Origin: Flavobacterium sp. UBA2787
Lineage (GTDB): Bacteria; Bacteroidota; Bacteroidia; Flavobacteriales; Flavobacteriaceae
Reading direction: 5' to 3'
DNA length: 64,000 nucleotides
NCBI GenBank assembly: GCA_002352205.1
Contig: DEHZ01000005.1
Location: 186,001-250,000, forward strand
Part shown: positions 16,777-24,967 of the stretch, one piece after another
Layout: each line of letters starts with the position of its first letter
Position numbering within the stretch: the stretch's first letter is position 1
Notes under the pieces: generated by a model
The model's database searches: none
What the model was told of the DNA's origin: nothing
The model's input: the letters and a program-made list of their open reading frames with translations, nothing else
Position numbers and translations under genes: made by a program

Positions 16777-19092
16777 TTGAAGCGAATCGTTCCCGCCTTT
16801 TTGGTTTCCATTTTCCCGCTTTCGCCTATATCTCTTCACTTCGTTTCGAGGATATCGGCTCTATCGGGGCTAGGAAGGATTTGTCTTTTGTGTTTGTTAT
16901 CCATGACCTTTTACCTATCACCAATCACCATTCATGCTCAAGATTCCATCCCAAAACAACCCAAAATCGGTTTGGTTTTAAGTGGTGGCGGTGCAAAAGG
17001 ATTGGCTCACATTGGGGTTTTAAAAGTGATTGAAGAAGCTGGTATAAAAATAGATTACATCGGCGGAACCAGTATGGGAGCAATTATTGGCGGATTATAT
17101 GCGTCCGGGTACACCGCAACTCAACTAGACAGTATCTTTAACAATACCGATTATGATGCGGTGATTCAGGATTTCATTCCACGATCATCCAAAAATTTCT
17201 ATGAAAAAGCAAATGACGAAAGGTATGCCTTTGCATTACCTTTTAATAAGTTCAAAATAGGCATCCCAACCGCTTTATCAAAAGGATTGTATAATTATAA
17301 TATGATTACCCGTTTAACGGCAACGGTAAGACATGAAAGGGATTTTAAAAAATTACCCATTCCGTTTTTATGTATTGCCACCGATATTGAAACAGGTCAA
17401 GAAGTTTTGTTAGATCAAGGTTTTTTAGCTCAATCCATTTTGGCAAGTGGAGCCTTTCCATCACTTTATTCTCCTTTAGTTATTGATGGAAAATATCTTA
17501 TAGACGGTGGAGTAATTAACAATTATCCTCTTGATGAAGTGAAAAAAATGGGAGCCGATATCATTATTGGTGTAGATGTTCAAGACGACTTGAAAGACCG
17601 CGAATCGTTAAAAGATGCGACTCGAATTTTGGTTCAGATTTCTAACTTGCAAATGATTCAAAAAATGCAAGAGAAAAAGAAGCGAACCGATGTTTATATT
17701 CGACCAAACGTTGAAGAGTATTCTGTGATTTCTTTTGACAAAGGAACTAAGATTATTGATGCCGGTGAAGAGGCTGCCTTAAGTGTGATTGAACAACTCA
17801 ATAAACTAAGTTCTTCTTACTATAAACAAAAAACAATTGTTCCTTTAACAGAAAGAGACAGTTTATATGTTTCTGCTATAACACATACTCAATTAGAAAA
17901 TTATACAAGGGCCTATATTGTTGGGAAACTTCGGTTTAAACCGGGAAGAAAAATAAGTTTTGCAGAACTAAAACAGGGTATTGAGAACCTCAATGCAACG
18001 CAAAATTTTGGGTCAATTAATTATACTATCGAGGAAGATGGGGAAGGCGACCGTATTAATTTAAATTTAACTGAAAACCCATACAGAGCTTTTTTAAAAT
18101 TAGGATTACATTACGATGGATTATTTAAAAGCGGCATTTTAGTCAATTTTACACAAAAGAAAATGTTGTTTAAAAATGATATCCTTTCAGCCGATTTAGT
18201 ATTAGGGGATAATTTCAGGTATTACTTAGATTATTACGTTGATAATGGATTTTATTGGAGTTTTGGCATCAAGTCAAAATTTATCGGTTTTAATAGAAAT
18301 GTTACCACTGATTTTAGTCAAGGAGTTTTGTTTACTTCGGAGGATGTAAATTCCATTAATGTAGATTTTTCAGATTTTACCAACCAAATATACATGCAAA
18401 CGGTTTTTATTCAGAAGTTTTTGGTTGCAGGAGGTTTGGAGTATAAACACCTGAAATTAAAATCTGAAACGTTAAACACAGGAAACCCACTAATCGAAAA
18501 CAGTGATTATATTAGTGCTTTTGGGTATTTAAAATATGATTCATTTGATAATAAATATTTTCCAAAAAGAGGTTGGTCTTTTAATGGAGATGTGCAAGCA
18601 TTTTTCTATTCGTCTGATTATACCAATACCTATAACAACTTTTCAATTCTAAAAGCCGAAGCAGGTATTGCTCAAAAATTATTTAACAGAACTACCTTAT
18701 TTATTCAAACCGATGGAGGTCTAACTATTGGGGAACAAACCGTACCCTTCTTTAATTTTGTTTTTGGTGGCTATGGTTTTTATCCCATAAATAACTTTAA
18801 ACCTTTTTATGGTTATGATTTTTTAAGTTTTGCAGGGAATAGTTATGTTAAAGCACTCTTTCAATTGGATTATGAAATTTTCAAAAAAAATCATGTTAAT
18901 TTCTCTGCTAACTTTGCGAATGCCGGAGATAAGATTTTTGAATCGGATGAATGGCTCACCAAGCCTTCCTACACCGGCTATGGTTTCGGCTATGGTTTAG
19001 AGACCATTTTTGGTCCCGTAGAAATCAAACACAGTTGGTCTCCAGAAACCAAAGATCACCATACTTGGTTTAGTGTAGGTTTTTGGTTTTAA
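16777..19092 (+). CDS. Patatin-like phospholipase with C-terminal outer-membrane beta-barrel
   Basis: The patatin serine hydrolase domain (about residues 63-255) has the oxyanion block GLVLSGGGAKGLAHIGVL, nucleophile motif GTSMG and catalytic DGG in YLIDGGVINN. A POTRA-like stretch follows, then a BamA/Omp85-like barrel ending in phenylalanine (TWFSVGFWF). This is the layout of patatin proteins that deliver or anchor lipase activity at the outer membrane. The 5' end is uncertain: 16777 is a TTG, the first ATG is 16903, and a TTG lies at 16888. The 16903 start leaves too short a signal (MTFYLSPITIHAQ), so I keep the full frame. The 5' 120 bases resemble an intergenic repeat. Confidence 0.85.
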   Translation: MKRIVPAFLVSIFPLSPISLHFVSRISALSGLGRICLLCLLSMTFYLSPITIHAQDSIPKQPKIGLVLSGGGAKGLAHIGVLKVIEEAGIKIDYIGGTSMGAIIGGLYASGYTATQLDSIFNNTDYDAVIQDFIPRSSKNFYEKANDERYAFALPFNKFKIGIPTALSKGLYNYNMITRLTATVRHERDFKKLPIPFLCIATDIETGQEVLLDQGFLAQSILASGAFPSLYSPLVIDGKYLIDGGVINNYPLDEVKKMGADIIIGVDVQDDLKDRESLKDATRILVQISNLQMIQKMQEKKKRTDVYIRPNVEEYSVISFDKGTKIIDAGEEAALSVIEQLNKLSSSYYKQKTIVPLTERDSLYVSAITHTQLENYTRAYIVGKLRFKPGRKISFAELKQGIENLNATQNFGSINYTIEEDGEGDRINLNLTENPYRAFLKLGLHYDGLFKSGILVNFTQKKMLFKNDILSADLVLGDNFRYYLDYYVDNGFYWSFGIKSKFIGFNRNVTTDFSQGVLFTSEDVNSINVDFSDFTNQIYMQTVFIQKFLVAGGLEYKHLKLKSETLNTGNPLIENSDYISAFGYLKYDSFDNKYFPKRGWSFNGDVQAFFYSSDYTNTYNNFSILKAEAGIAQKLFNRTTLFIQTDGGLTIGEQTVPFFNFVFGGYGFYPINNFKPFYGYDFLSFAGNSYVKALFQLDYEIFKKNHVNFSANFANAGDKIFESDEWLTKPSYTGYGFGYGLETIFGPVEIKHSWSPETKDHHTWFSVGFWF
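16791..16880. repeat. Repeat-like sequence forming the 5' end of the patatin gene
   Basis: The segment holds CCCGCTTTCG, CACTTCGTTTCGAGGATATC and CTATCGGGGCTAGGA. From memory, these blocks typify a dispersed intergenic repeat of Flavobacterium genomes. Here they are translated in frame into the signal-peptide region. Only one copy is present in this window. Confidence 0.35.
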
Positions 19093-19150
19093 TTGTGTTG
19101 TATTCAAATTTTTACGATATTTGTGTTATATTTTAATAAAACCTTAAAAA

Positions 19151-19231
19151 ATGTTTGTAATTCTTGGTTTTTTAGTAGCCTTTGGACTTGGTATTATCGT
19201 GGGCGTAAACATTAAAAAAAATCAAAACTAA
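19151..19231 (+). CDS. Possible 26-residue single-span membrane peptide
   Basis: ATG at 19151 opens a short frame encoding MFVILGFLVAFGLGIIVGVN plus a basic tail IKKNQN. The sequence is one glycine-containing hydrophobic helix with positive charges at its C-terminal end, like many small membrane peptides. It lies in the 296-base gap between the patatin gene and hmgA. Expression is unproven. Confidence 0.35.
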   Translation: MFVILGFLVAFGLGIIVGVNIKKNQN

Positions 19232-19330
19232 CCTCAAATAATTTTTGAAATGAATGCTTTTTGGCCCGGATTATTAGATTATCTTCAATTCCTCATCAAA
19301 CGAAATCCGGAATGATTTGGGTTAATTAGC

Positions 19331-19360
19331 CAATGTGGCAATTTGTCAATATGACAATTA
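19331..19360. repeat. TTGACACA-type repeat upstream of hmgA
   Basis: CAATGTGGCAATTTGTCAAT followed by ATGACAATTA, the reverse-complement orientation of the ileS-side cluster. It ends 28 bases before the hmgA start. Confidence 0.5.
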
Positions 19361-19388
19361 ATAGAATGTTTAATCAAAATTCAAAAAA

Positions 19389-20543
19389 ATGCCATTTTAT
19401 CATAAATTAGGAGAAATTCCTCCCAAGCGTCATACACAATTCCGAAAACCAAACGGCGAACTTTATTATGAGCAATTGTTTGGTACTGTTGGCTTTGACG
19501 GAATGTATTCCAATATGTATCACGTTCAAAGACCAACGCAGGTCAAAGAAATCCGCAAACAATATTCGGTAGCTCCATCTATTGCCAAGGCTAATAATAT
19601 GCAATCCTATAAATTGCACGGATTTGATGTAGCACCCGAAAAAGATTATCTAGAAAGCCGAAAAATTGTGTTGACAAATTCGGATTGTCACATCACTTTA
19701 GCCGCTCCACAAAATAAAACACAAGATTATTTTTATAAAAATACCGATTCCGATGAAATGATTTTTATCCATAAAGGAAGCGGAAAACTTCGTACCCTTT
19801 TAGGAAATATCGACTTTAAATATGGTGATTATTTATTGATTCCACGCGGAATTATTTATAAAATCGACTTTGATACAGAAGACAATCGTTTGTTTATTGT
19901 AGAATCAAGAAGACCAATTTATACTCCAAAACGTTACCGAAATTGGTTCGGTCAGTTATTAGAACATTCACCTTATTGCGAACGCGATTTACGTCGTCCA
20001 ACCGAATTAGAAACGTATGATGAAATGGGAGATTTCATCATCAAAGTAAAGAAAAAAGACGAAATCATCGAAATGGTTTATGCTTCACATCCTTTTGATG
20101 TTGTGGGTTACGACGGTTTTAATTATCCGTATGCTTTTTCCATTCACGATTTTGAACCGATTACGGGAAGAATTCATCAACCGCCACCGGTTCATCAAAC
20201 ATTTGAAACGGATGCGTTTGTGGTTTGTTCGTTCGTTCCGAGATTGTATGATTATCACCCCCTTTCTATTCCGGCACCTTACAACCACAGCAACATCGAT
20301 AGCGATGAAGTGTTATATTATGTTGATGGCGATTTTATGAGCCGAAACGACGTAAAACCAGGGAACATATCACTTCACCCAGCCGGAATTCCGCACGGAC
20401 CGCATCCGGGAGCATACGAAAGAAGTATCGGAAAAACAGAAACAAAAGAATTAGCCGTAATGGTTGACACATTTAAACCCTTGATGGTAACGGATGAAGC
20501 GATGAAAGTTGCAGATGAAAAGTACTTTCAATCGTGGCTTTGA
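19389..20543 (+). CDS. hmgA: Homogentisate 1,2-dioxygenase
   Basis: The 384-residue non-heme iron enzyme opens the ring of homogentisate to maleylacetoacetate in tyrosine and phenylalanine breakdown. It is a bicupin. The C-terminal half holds the iron-ligand region: YNHSNIDSDEVLYYVDGDF (His and Glu) and LHPAGIPHGPHPGAYE (His cluster). The EIIFIHKGSG-like first cupin reads EMIFIHKGSGKL. Length fits the bacterial short form (about 385 residues, against 430-445 for the human type). hpd, which makes its substrate, lies 0.6 kb downstream on the same strand, with a four-helix-bundle gene in between. Confidence 0.93.
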   Translation: MPFYHKLGEIPPKRHTQFRKPNGELYYEQLFGTVGFDGMYSNMYHVQRPTQVKEIRKQYSVAPSIAKANNMQSYKLHGFDVAPEKDYLESRKIVLTNSDCHITLAAPQNKTQDYFYKNTDSDEMIFIHKGSGKLRTLLGNIDFKYGDYLLIPRGIIYKIDFDTEDNRLFIVESRRPIYTPKRYRNWFGQLLEHSPYCERDLRRPTELETYDEMGDFIIKVKKKDEIIEMVYASHPFDVVGYDGFNYPYAFSIHDFEPITGRIHQPPPVHQTFETDAFVVCSFVPRLYDYHPLSIPAPYNHSNIDSDEVLYYVDGDFMSRNDVKPGNISLHPAGIPHGPHPGAYERSIGKTETKELAVMVDTFKPLMVTDEAMKVADEKYFQSWL

Positions 20544-20544
20544 T

Positions 20545-20580
20545 AATGTGGCAATTTGTCAATTCGGCAATTTGTCAATG
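20545..20580. repeat. TTGACACA-type repeat after hmgA
   Basis: AATGTGGCAATTTGTCAATT with a second unit CGGCAATTTGTCAATG, beginning one base after the hmgA stop. It is oriented opposite to the cluster at 20661, so the two form an interrupted inverted repeat between hmgA and the next gene. Confidence 0.55.
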
Positions 20581-20660
20581 AGGGATAGTAGTAATGAAGA
20601 TATTAGAATTTATATTTAAAAAAAGATATTAATAATTTAAAAACATTTGTAAACAAATCA

Positions 20661-20700
20661 GTCAATTGACACATCGACACATTGAAAAATTGACACATTA
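20661..20700. repeat. TTGACACA-type repeat before the four-helix-bundle gene
   Basis: Units GTCAATTGACACATCGACAC and ATTGAAAAATTGACACATT end 12 bases before the next start codon. Confidence 0.55.
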
Positions 20701-20712
20701 ATTTTATAAGCC

Positions 20713-21078
20713 ATGATAACATTTAAAGAAAAGTACAAGGACAATTTGATTCTTGTAAAATCATTCGAATTTGCAAAGAAAATAGTTTTATACACTGAAA
20801 AATTAGAGGAAAATAAAAAGTTTGTTGTTGCCAATCAACTGCTCAAGTCTGGCACATCAATTGGAGCAAATATTAAAGAAGCTCAAAATGCAGAAAGCAA
20901 AGCCGATTTTATACACAAATTTAAAATTGCAATGAAAGAAGCTGATGAAACAGAATTTTGGTTGTTTTTATGCAATGAACTTGAACGTTATCCTGATACA
21001 GAAGAGTTGTTAATAGAATTGTTTGATATTTTAAAAATCACAAATAAAATAATAGCAACTTCAAAAATTAAAAAATAA
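20713..21078 (+). CDS. Four-helix bundle protein (S23 / 23S rRNA intervening-sequence family)
   Basis: The 121 residues match the small four-helix-bundle family first found in 23S rRNA intervening sequences. Key blocks are FEFAKKIVLYTEKL, LLKSGTSIGANIKEAQNAES, FIHKFKIAMKEADETEFWL and the late helix ELFDILKITNKI. Its biochemical role is not established. It interrupts the hmgA-hpd pair on the same strand, is bracketed by TTGACACA-type repeats at 20545, 20661 and 21124, and has no obvious link to tyrosine breakdown. That setting suggests an inserted unit. Length is normal for the family and the frame is intact. Confidence 0.9.
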   Translation: MITFKEKYKDNLILVKSFEFAKKIVLYTEKLEENKKFVVANQLLKSGTSIGANIKEAQNAESKADFIHKFKIAMKEADETEFWLFLCNELERYPDTEELLIELFDILKITNKIIATSKIKK

Positions 21079-21123
21079 AGCTTAACCCAATTGGTTTTTG
21101 TAATGCAATTTTAGCAGTTTTCT

Positions 21124-21160
21124 AAATTGACACATTGCCACATTGCCCAATTGACAAATT
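21124..21160. repeat. TTGACACA-type repeat before hpd
   Basis: Units AAATTGACACATTGCC, ACATTGCCC and AATTGACAAATT end 8 bases before the hpd start, in the same orientation as the 20661 cluster. It therefore lies in the hpd leader. Confidence 0.55.
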
Positions 21161-21168
21161 AAAATATT

Positions 21169-22329
21169 ATGTCACAAGAAATAAAATCAGTAGAATACGG
21201 ATTAGAAAAAATATTCGAAGGAGCTCAAGATTTCCTTCCATTGTTGGGAACCGATTATGTAGAATTTTATGTGGGAAATGCCAAACAAGCAGCTCACTTT
21301 TATAAAACAGCATTTGGATTTCAGTCATTGGCTTATGCCGGATTGGAAACCGGAGTAAAAGACAGAGCTTCCTATGTTTTGAAGCAAGACAAAATTCGAT
21401 TAGTATTAACCACCGCCTTAAAAAGCGATTCTCCGATTGGTGAACACGTTAAAAAGCACGGTGACGGTGTAAAAATCGTAGCTCTTTGGGTAGAAGATGC
21501 CCGAAGTGCTTTTGAAGAAACAACTAAACGTGGAGCAAAAGTTTTTATGGAACCAACTGTTGAAAGCGATGAGTTTGGAGAAGTGGTTCGTGCCGGAATT
21601 TACACCTACGGAGAAACCGTGCACATGTTCGTAGAACGTAAAAATTACACAGGAACTTTCCTTCCGGGTTATAAAGAAATGAAATCGGATTACAATCCAA
21701 CTTCGGTTGGTTTGAAATACATCGATCACATGGTTGGAAATGTGGGTTGGAATGAAATGAATACGTGGGTAAAATGGTATGAAGATGTCATGGGATTTGT
21801 GAATTTCCTATCGTTTGACGACAAGCAAATTACTACCGAATATTCAGCTTTAATGAGTAAAGTAATGAGCAACGGAAACGGCAGAATTAAATTCCCAATC
21901 AACGAACCGGCCGAAGGAAAGAAAAAATCGCAAATAGAAGAATATTTAGATTTTTATGAAGGTCCGGGTGTGCAGCACATTGCCGTTGCTACTGATGATA
22001 TTATTTCAACTGTTGCCCAGATGCGTTCAAGAGGAATTGAATTCTTGAGTACTCCGCCACAAGCGTATTACGATGCCATTCCGGAACGTTTAAAAGACCA
22101 CATGTCTAAATTTAAGGAAGACATCAACGAACTTCAAAAATTAGGTATTATGATTGATGCGGATGAAGAAGGTTATTTGTTGCAGATTTTCACCAAACCG
22201 TTAGAAGATCGACCAACTTTATTTTTCGAAATCATTCAAAGAATGGGAGCAAAAGGTTTCGGTGCTGGAAATTTTAAAGCGTTATTTGAAAGTATCGAGC
22301 GAGAGCAAGCCTTACGAGGAACATTGTAA
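21169..22329 (+). CDS. hpd: 4-hydroxyphenylpyruvate dioxygenase
   Basis: The 386-residue Fe(II) enzyme makes homogentisate from 4-hydroxyphenylpyruvate. Two glyoxalase/VOC repeats are visible. The catalytic C-terminal one has the metal ligands in LKYIDHMVGNV (His), GPGVQHIAVATDDI (His) and PTLFFEIIQRMG (Glu). The conserved C-terminal helix GFGAGNFKALFESIEREQ closes the active site. Its product is the substrate of hmgA, 0.6 kb upstream. A strong terminator at 22349 ends the unit. Upstream only repeat sequence separates it from the four-helix-bundle gene. Confidence 0.95.
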   Translation: MSQEIKSVEYGLEKIFEGAQDFLPLLGTDYVEFYVGNAKQAAHFYKTAFGFQSLAYAGLETGVKDRASYVLKQDKIRLVLTTALKSDSPIGEHVKKHGDGVKIVALWVEDARSAFEETTKRGAKVFMEPTVESDEFGEVVRAGIYTYGETVHMFVERKNYTGTFLPGYKEMKSDYNPTSVGLKYIDHMVGNVGWNEMNTWVKWYEDVMGFVNFLSFDDKQITTEYSALMSKVMSNGNGRIKFPINEPAEGKKKSQIEEYLDFYEGPGVQHIAVATDDIISTVAQMRSRGIEFLSTPPQAYYDAIPERLKDHMSKFKEDINELQKLGIMIDADEEGYLLQIFTKPLEDRPTLFFEIIQRMGAKGFGAGNFKALFESIEREQALRGTL

Positions 22330-22348
22330 ACGTTATTTATAAATTAAG

Positions 22349-22400
22349 ATCCGCTACGTTTCATAAAATCATTGTGAAACATAGCGGATTTCTATTTTAT
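22349..22400 (+). terminator. Rho-independent terminator of hpd
   Basis: ATCCGCTACGTTTCA pairs with TGAAACATAGCGGAT (one mismatch) around a 10-base loop, followed by a T-rich tract. The hairpin also works on the opposite strand. Confidence 0.75.
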
Positions 22401-22548
22401 TACGACAACAACAAGTTTTTTGTGAATAAATATTAATAAAACTGTCTTAAAATTACGAATAGTGAAATTTTACACCTTCTTTCAATGCGTTTTTTGTTGA
22501 ATATGTGTTAAAGTCAAAAAATAACTAACAATTTAATAACCAACTAAT

Positions 22549-22556
22549 TACCTTTG
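22549..22556 (+). promoter_or_regulatory. Bacteroidetes -7 element of the candidate small RNA
   Basis: TACCTTTG is an exact TAnnTTTG match in a gene-free region and precedes three hairpins. No TTG is found at the right distance upstream. Confidence 0.4.
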
Positions 22557-22562
22557 CACTCG

Positions 22563-22680
22563 CAAAAAAGAAGGAGTGGTTACCTTCTTTTGAGTAATGT
22601 AAATTTTCATAATTTATAGTTTTTTTTGGTTAGTTAATAGCATACAACTCAATCGTGATCGGTTGGGTTTTGTGTTTTTA
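22563..22680 (+). ncRNA. Candidate small non-coding RNA with its own promoter and terminator
   Basis: Downstream of TACCTTTG are three hairpins. The first is 22566-22574 with 22583-22591 (AAAAGAAGG / CCTTCTTTT, perfect 9 bp). The second is 22600-22605 with 22611-22616 (TAAATT / AATTTA). The third is 22646-22655 with 22660-22669 (AACTCAATCG / CGGTTGGGTT, ten pairs with two U-G wobbles and a TGAT loop), followed by TTTGTGTTTTT, a terminator shape. No ORF of useful length lies inside. The predicted transcript is about 110-120 nt. I cannot match it to a named RNA family. Conservation would decide whether it is real. Confidence 0.4.
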
Positions 22681-22690
22681 TATGGTTTTG

Positions 22691-22725
22691 GTTAGGCAAT
22701 GTGGCGATTGGTCGATGTGATGATA
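22691..22725. repeat. Degenerate TTGACACA-type repeat
   Basis: TTAGGCAATGTGGCGATTGG then TCGATGTGATGAT. It follows the candidate small RNA and is the only copy here not adjacent to a gene. Confidence 0.35.
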
Positions 22726-22757
22726 TCTCGATAGAGCAAAGTTTTTTTGTTAATCTT

Positions 22758-22793
22758 AACCTTTTTTAAAAAAACCGCCTCTTCTGAGGCGGT
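22758..22793 (-). terminator. Strong minus-strand terminator in the gene-free region
   Basis: ACCGCCTC and GAGGCGGT (22774-22793) pair perfectly around TTCT. On the minus strand it is followed by a run of eight T's. It would end a transcript coming from 23.0 kb, the broken ORF at 22815-23006. Confidence 0.7.
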
Positions 22794-22814
22794 AAAATTT
22801 CAATTACTTTAAAA

Positions 22815-23006
22815 TTACAACGTATCCCGATGAGCTGTGATTTGAGCAATGAACACATCCGCTTCATCAAGTTGTTTTATAACCCGTTCAAGATCCAATT
22901 GTTTTTCTAAAAGTGCAACTGCCCCCTAAACTTCTTTTATCTTTTTACCCCAAAAACGCAGCAATTTCTTCCGCGATAAACCTGTTGTATTTTTAAAAGA
23001 ATTCAT
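22815..23006 (-). pseudogene. Short minus-strand ORF broken by an in-frame stop
   Basis: From ATG at 23006 the frame reads MNSFKNTTGLSRKKLLRFWG and so on. It meets TAG at 22926-22928 (codon 27) and then continues in the same frame with ALLEKQLDLERVIKQLDEAD to a TAA at 22815. The second half has convincing amphipathic coding character, and a perfect minus-strand terminator follows. I therefore read this as one small gene with a nonsense mutation rather than chance. An alternative is two tiny peptides. The rest of the 22330-23358 gap (1 kb) holds the hpd terminator, the candidate small RNA, a TGTAGCAAA/TTTGCTACA hairpin at 23021-23044, and otherwise nothing I can name. Confidence 0.35.
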
Positions 23007-23358
23007 TTTTAAAACTTATGTGTAGCAAATTATTTTTTGCTACATCATCTCCTCTTCACCCGAATTTTAACCCTTCACAGCGGCATAAAACAAATTCTAC
23101 ACCATGTAAGTGATTTGTTCTACCAAGTATTAAATAGAATTTTTTAATTTTTGTGATAAACTTGATGAAGGTAATGCCGTTTGGATGAAAAAAATTTCTA
23201 TCAACACAAGGCATCCCCTATTCTAGATTTTCGTTTTAGTAAATTTTAACAAAAAGTGCACAAAATGTGCAATTGACTTTGTTGGGGTTTCAATAAATTG
23301 CGATTCAAATTTTTAACATTTTTAAAACCATAGTAATCAACGTTTAAGCTTAGTTTTT

Positions 23359-24957
23359 ATGAAAAATCACTATCCCTCTTTTAAACCCCTTGTCATCCTT
23401 TTCTTCCTATGGAGTGGGCATTTGTTCTCCCAAGACATCCTTTGGGAAAAATCGTTAGGCGGCAAACATGCCGATTATTTATTTGATGCTGTTGCCACAG
23501 CAGATTACGGATTTATTCTAGCCGGAAGTTCCCTTTCGGGGAAAACCGGAAAAAAAACTGATGTCAATCAAGGTGATTTGGATTATTGGTTATGGAAGAT
23601 GAACGAAAAAGGCGATTTAGAATGGCAAAAAAGCTACGGCGGTTCGGGTTCAGACCTCCTGCAACGCATTGAATTAACGAATGACGGTGGATTTATCTTG
23701 GTGGGAACGTCCAATTCTCCTAAAAGCGGAGATAAAAAAGAAGACAGCCGTGGTCAAGAAGATATCTGGGTACTTAAACTGGATGCCAAAGGTGTGGAAG
23801 AATGGCAAAAAACAATTGGCGGTTCTTCGCAAGAAATGGTTCAGGATGTTCATCAAACAGCAGATGGTGGTTATATTATTGGTGCTTCATCGGCTTCGGA
23901 AGTATCGGGAGACAAGGAAAGCAACAGCCGAGGGGCAATGGATTATTGGATTATCAAGTTAGATAAAAAAGGAAAAATAGACTGGCAACAAACCTATGGC
24001 GGATTGTACAACGACTTTTTAAAGAGCATTGAACAAACCCAAGACGGCGGTTACATCGTGGGAGGCTACTCCAATTCTCCTGAATCAGGCGACAAAACCA
24101 ACCGCAACTACGGTATTGGTGATTATTGGATTTTAAAACTAGATAAATCAGGTAACCTTGAATGGCAGAAAACACTTGGCGGAGACAAAGACGATCAATT
24201 AGCCACCCTTATTCAAACCCGAGACGGTGATTTTATTTTGGGTGGTAACTCCAATTCAGGCGTATCTGAAACCAAAAGTAAAAGCAATAGAGGCGGAACT
24301 GATTTTTGGGTGATTAAATTAGATAAAGACGGAGAAGAAATCTGGCAACAAACCTATCATTTTGGAAAGTCAGACATCTTGACGTCGATTGTAGAAAACG
24401 AGGATAAAACACTTCTGATAGCCGGTTTTGCCAAAAGTGAAGTAAACGGAACCAAAAAGAGTGACAGAGAAGACATCAACGACTATGCATTCATAAAGAT
24501 AAAAGAAAACGGCGAAGAAATCTTTAAACGAACCGTAGGAAGTAATGGCGAAGAGGTCATGCGAAAAGTGATTATTACCCGTGATGGAGGCTACTTGCTC
24601 ACGGGAACCTCCAGCGGAGAAGCTTCCCGAGACAAAAAATCAGCTGTGGGCAGTCAAGATTTTTGGGTTGTAAAACTCAAAGACAAAAACAAACGCAAGG
24701 AAGACAAACTGGCCATCGAGGCCTTCCCCAATCCCACGGCACAGTACACCAACGTGATTATTGGTTATGAGTATGAAAAAGGCACTTGTTCGGTCTTTGA
24801 TTTAGCGGGCAGACAACTCCAAAGTTTTGACATTGCCAAAGAACGCACGATTCCTTTAGATTTGGGCGGACTTCCGGAAGGAATCTATGTCATTGAAATT
24901 AGAACGGATGTACAAAAGGATGGGGTGAAGGTGATTAAAGGAATGAGAAGAAATTAA
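23359..24957 (+). CDS. Secreted repeat protein with T9SS type A sorting domain
   Basis: A 532-residue protein with a signal peptide (ending near HLFSQDI) and about seven tandem repeats of roughly 60 residues. Each has the pattern DGGFILVGTSNS, then SGDK, then WVLKLDAKGVEEWQKTIGG. This looks like a propeller-type repeat (delta-60/WD-like). The last 75 residues form a T9SS type A domain (AFPNPTAQYTNVIIGYEYEK to VIEIRTD, with GIYVIEI), so the protein should cross the outer membrane and be attached at the surface. It is the first gene of a three-gene run with the two giant YD/Rhs proteins; the next gene starts 10 nt after its stop. Role unknown; it may be the surface scaffold or partner of that system. 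Confidence 0.85.
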   Translation: MKNHYPSFKPLVILFFLWSGHLFSQDILWEKSLGGKHADYLFDAVATADYGFILAGSSLSGKTGKKTDVNQGDLDYWLWKMNEKGDLEWQKSYGGSGSDLLQRIELTNDGGFILVGTSNSPKSGDKKEDSRGQEDIWVLKLDAKGVEEWQKTIGGSSQEMVQDVHQTADGGYIIGASSASEVSGDKESNSRGAMDYWIIKLDKKGKIDWQQTYGGLYNDFLKSIEQTQDGGYIVGGYSNSPESGDKTNRNYGIGDYWILKLDKSGNLEWQKTLGGDKDDQLATLIQTRDGDFILGGNSNSGVSETKSKSNRGGTDFWVIKLDKDGEEIWQQTYHFGKSDILTSIVENEDKTLLIAGFAKSEVNGTKKSDREDINDYAFIKIKENGEEIFKRTVGSNGEEVMRKVIITRDGGYLLTGTSSGEASRDKKSAVGSQDFWVVKLKDKNKRKEDKLAIEAFPNPTAQYTNVIIGYEYEKGTCSVFDLAGRQLQSFDIAKERTIPLDLGGLPEGIYVIEIRTDVQKDGVKVIKGMRRN

Positions 24958-24967
24958 ACGTATCAAA

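Noticed and set aside
19250..19315. 21-residue ORF (MNAFWPGLLDYLQFLIKRNP...) before hmgA
   Set aside because: Too short to judge and no supporting promoter or conservation visible; kept only as a note beside the 26-residue peptide.
23021..23044. Perfect TGTAGCAAA/TTTGCTACA hairpin as a terminator
   Set aside because: No T tract on either strand; it may be an operator or chance and is only noted.
23359..24700. Protein-level repeats suggesting a DNA tandem-repeat array or CRISPR
   Set aside because: The units are about 180 bases, diverged at DNA level and encode the repeats of one intact protein.
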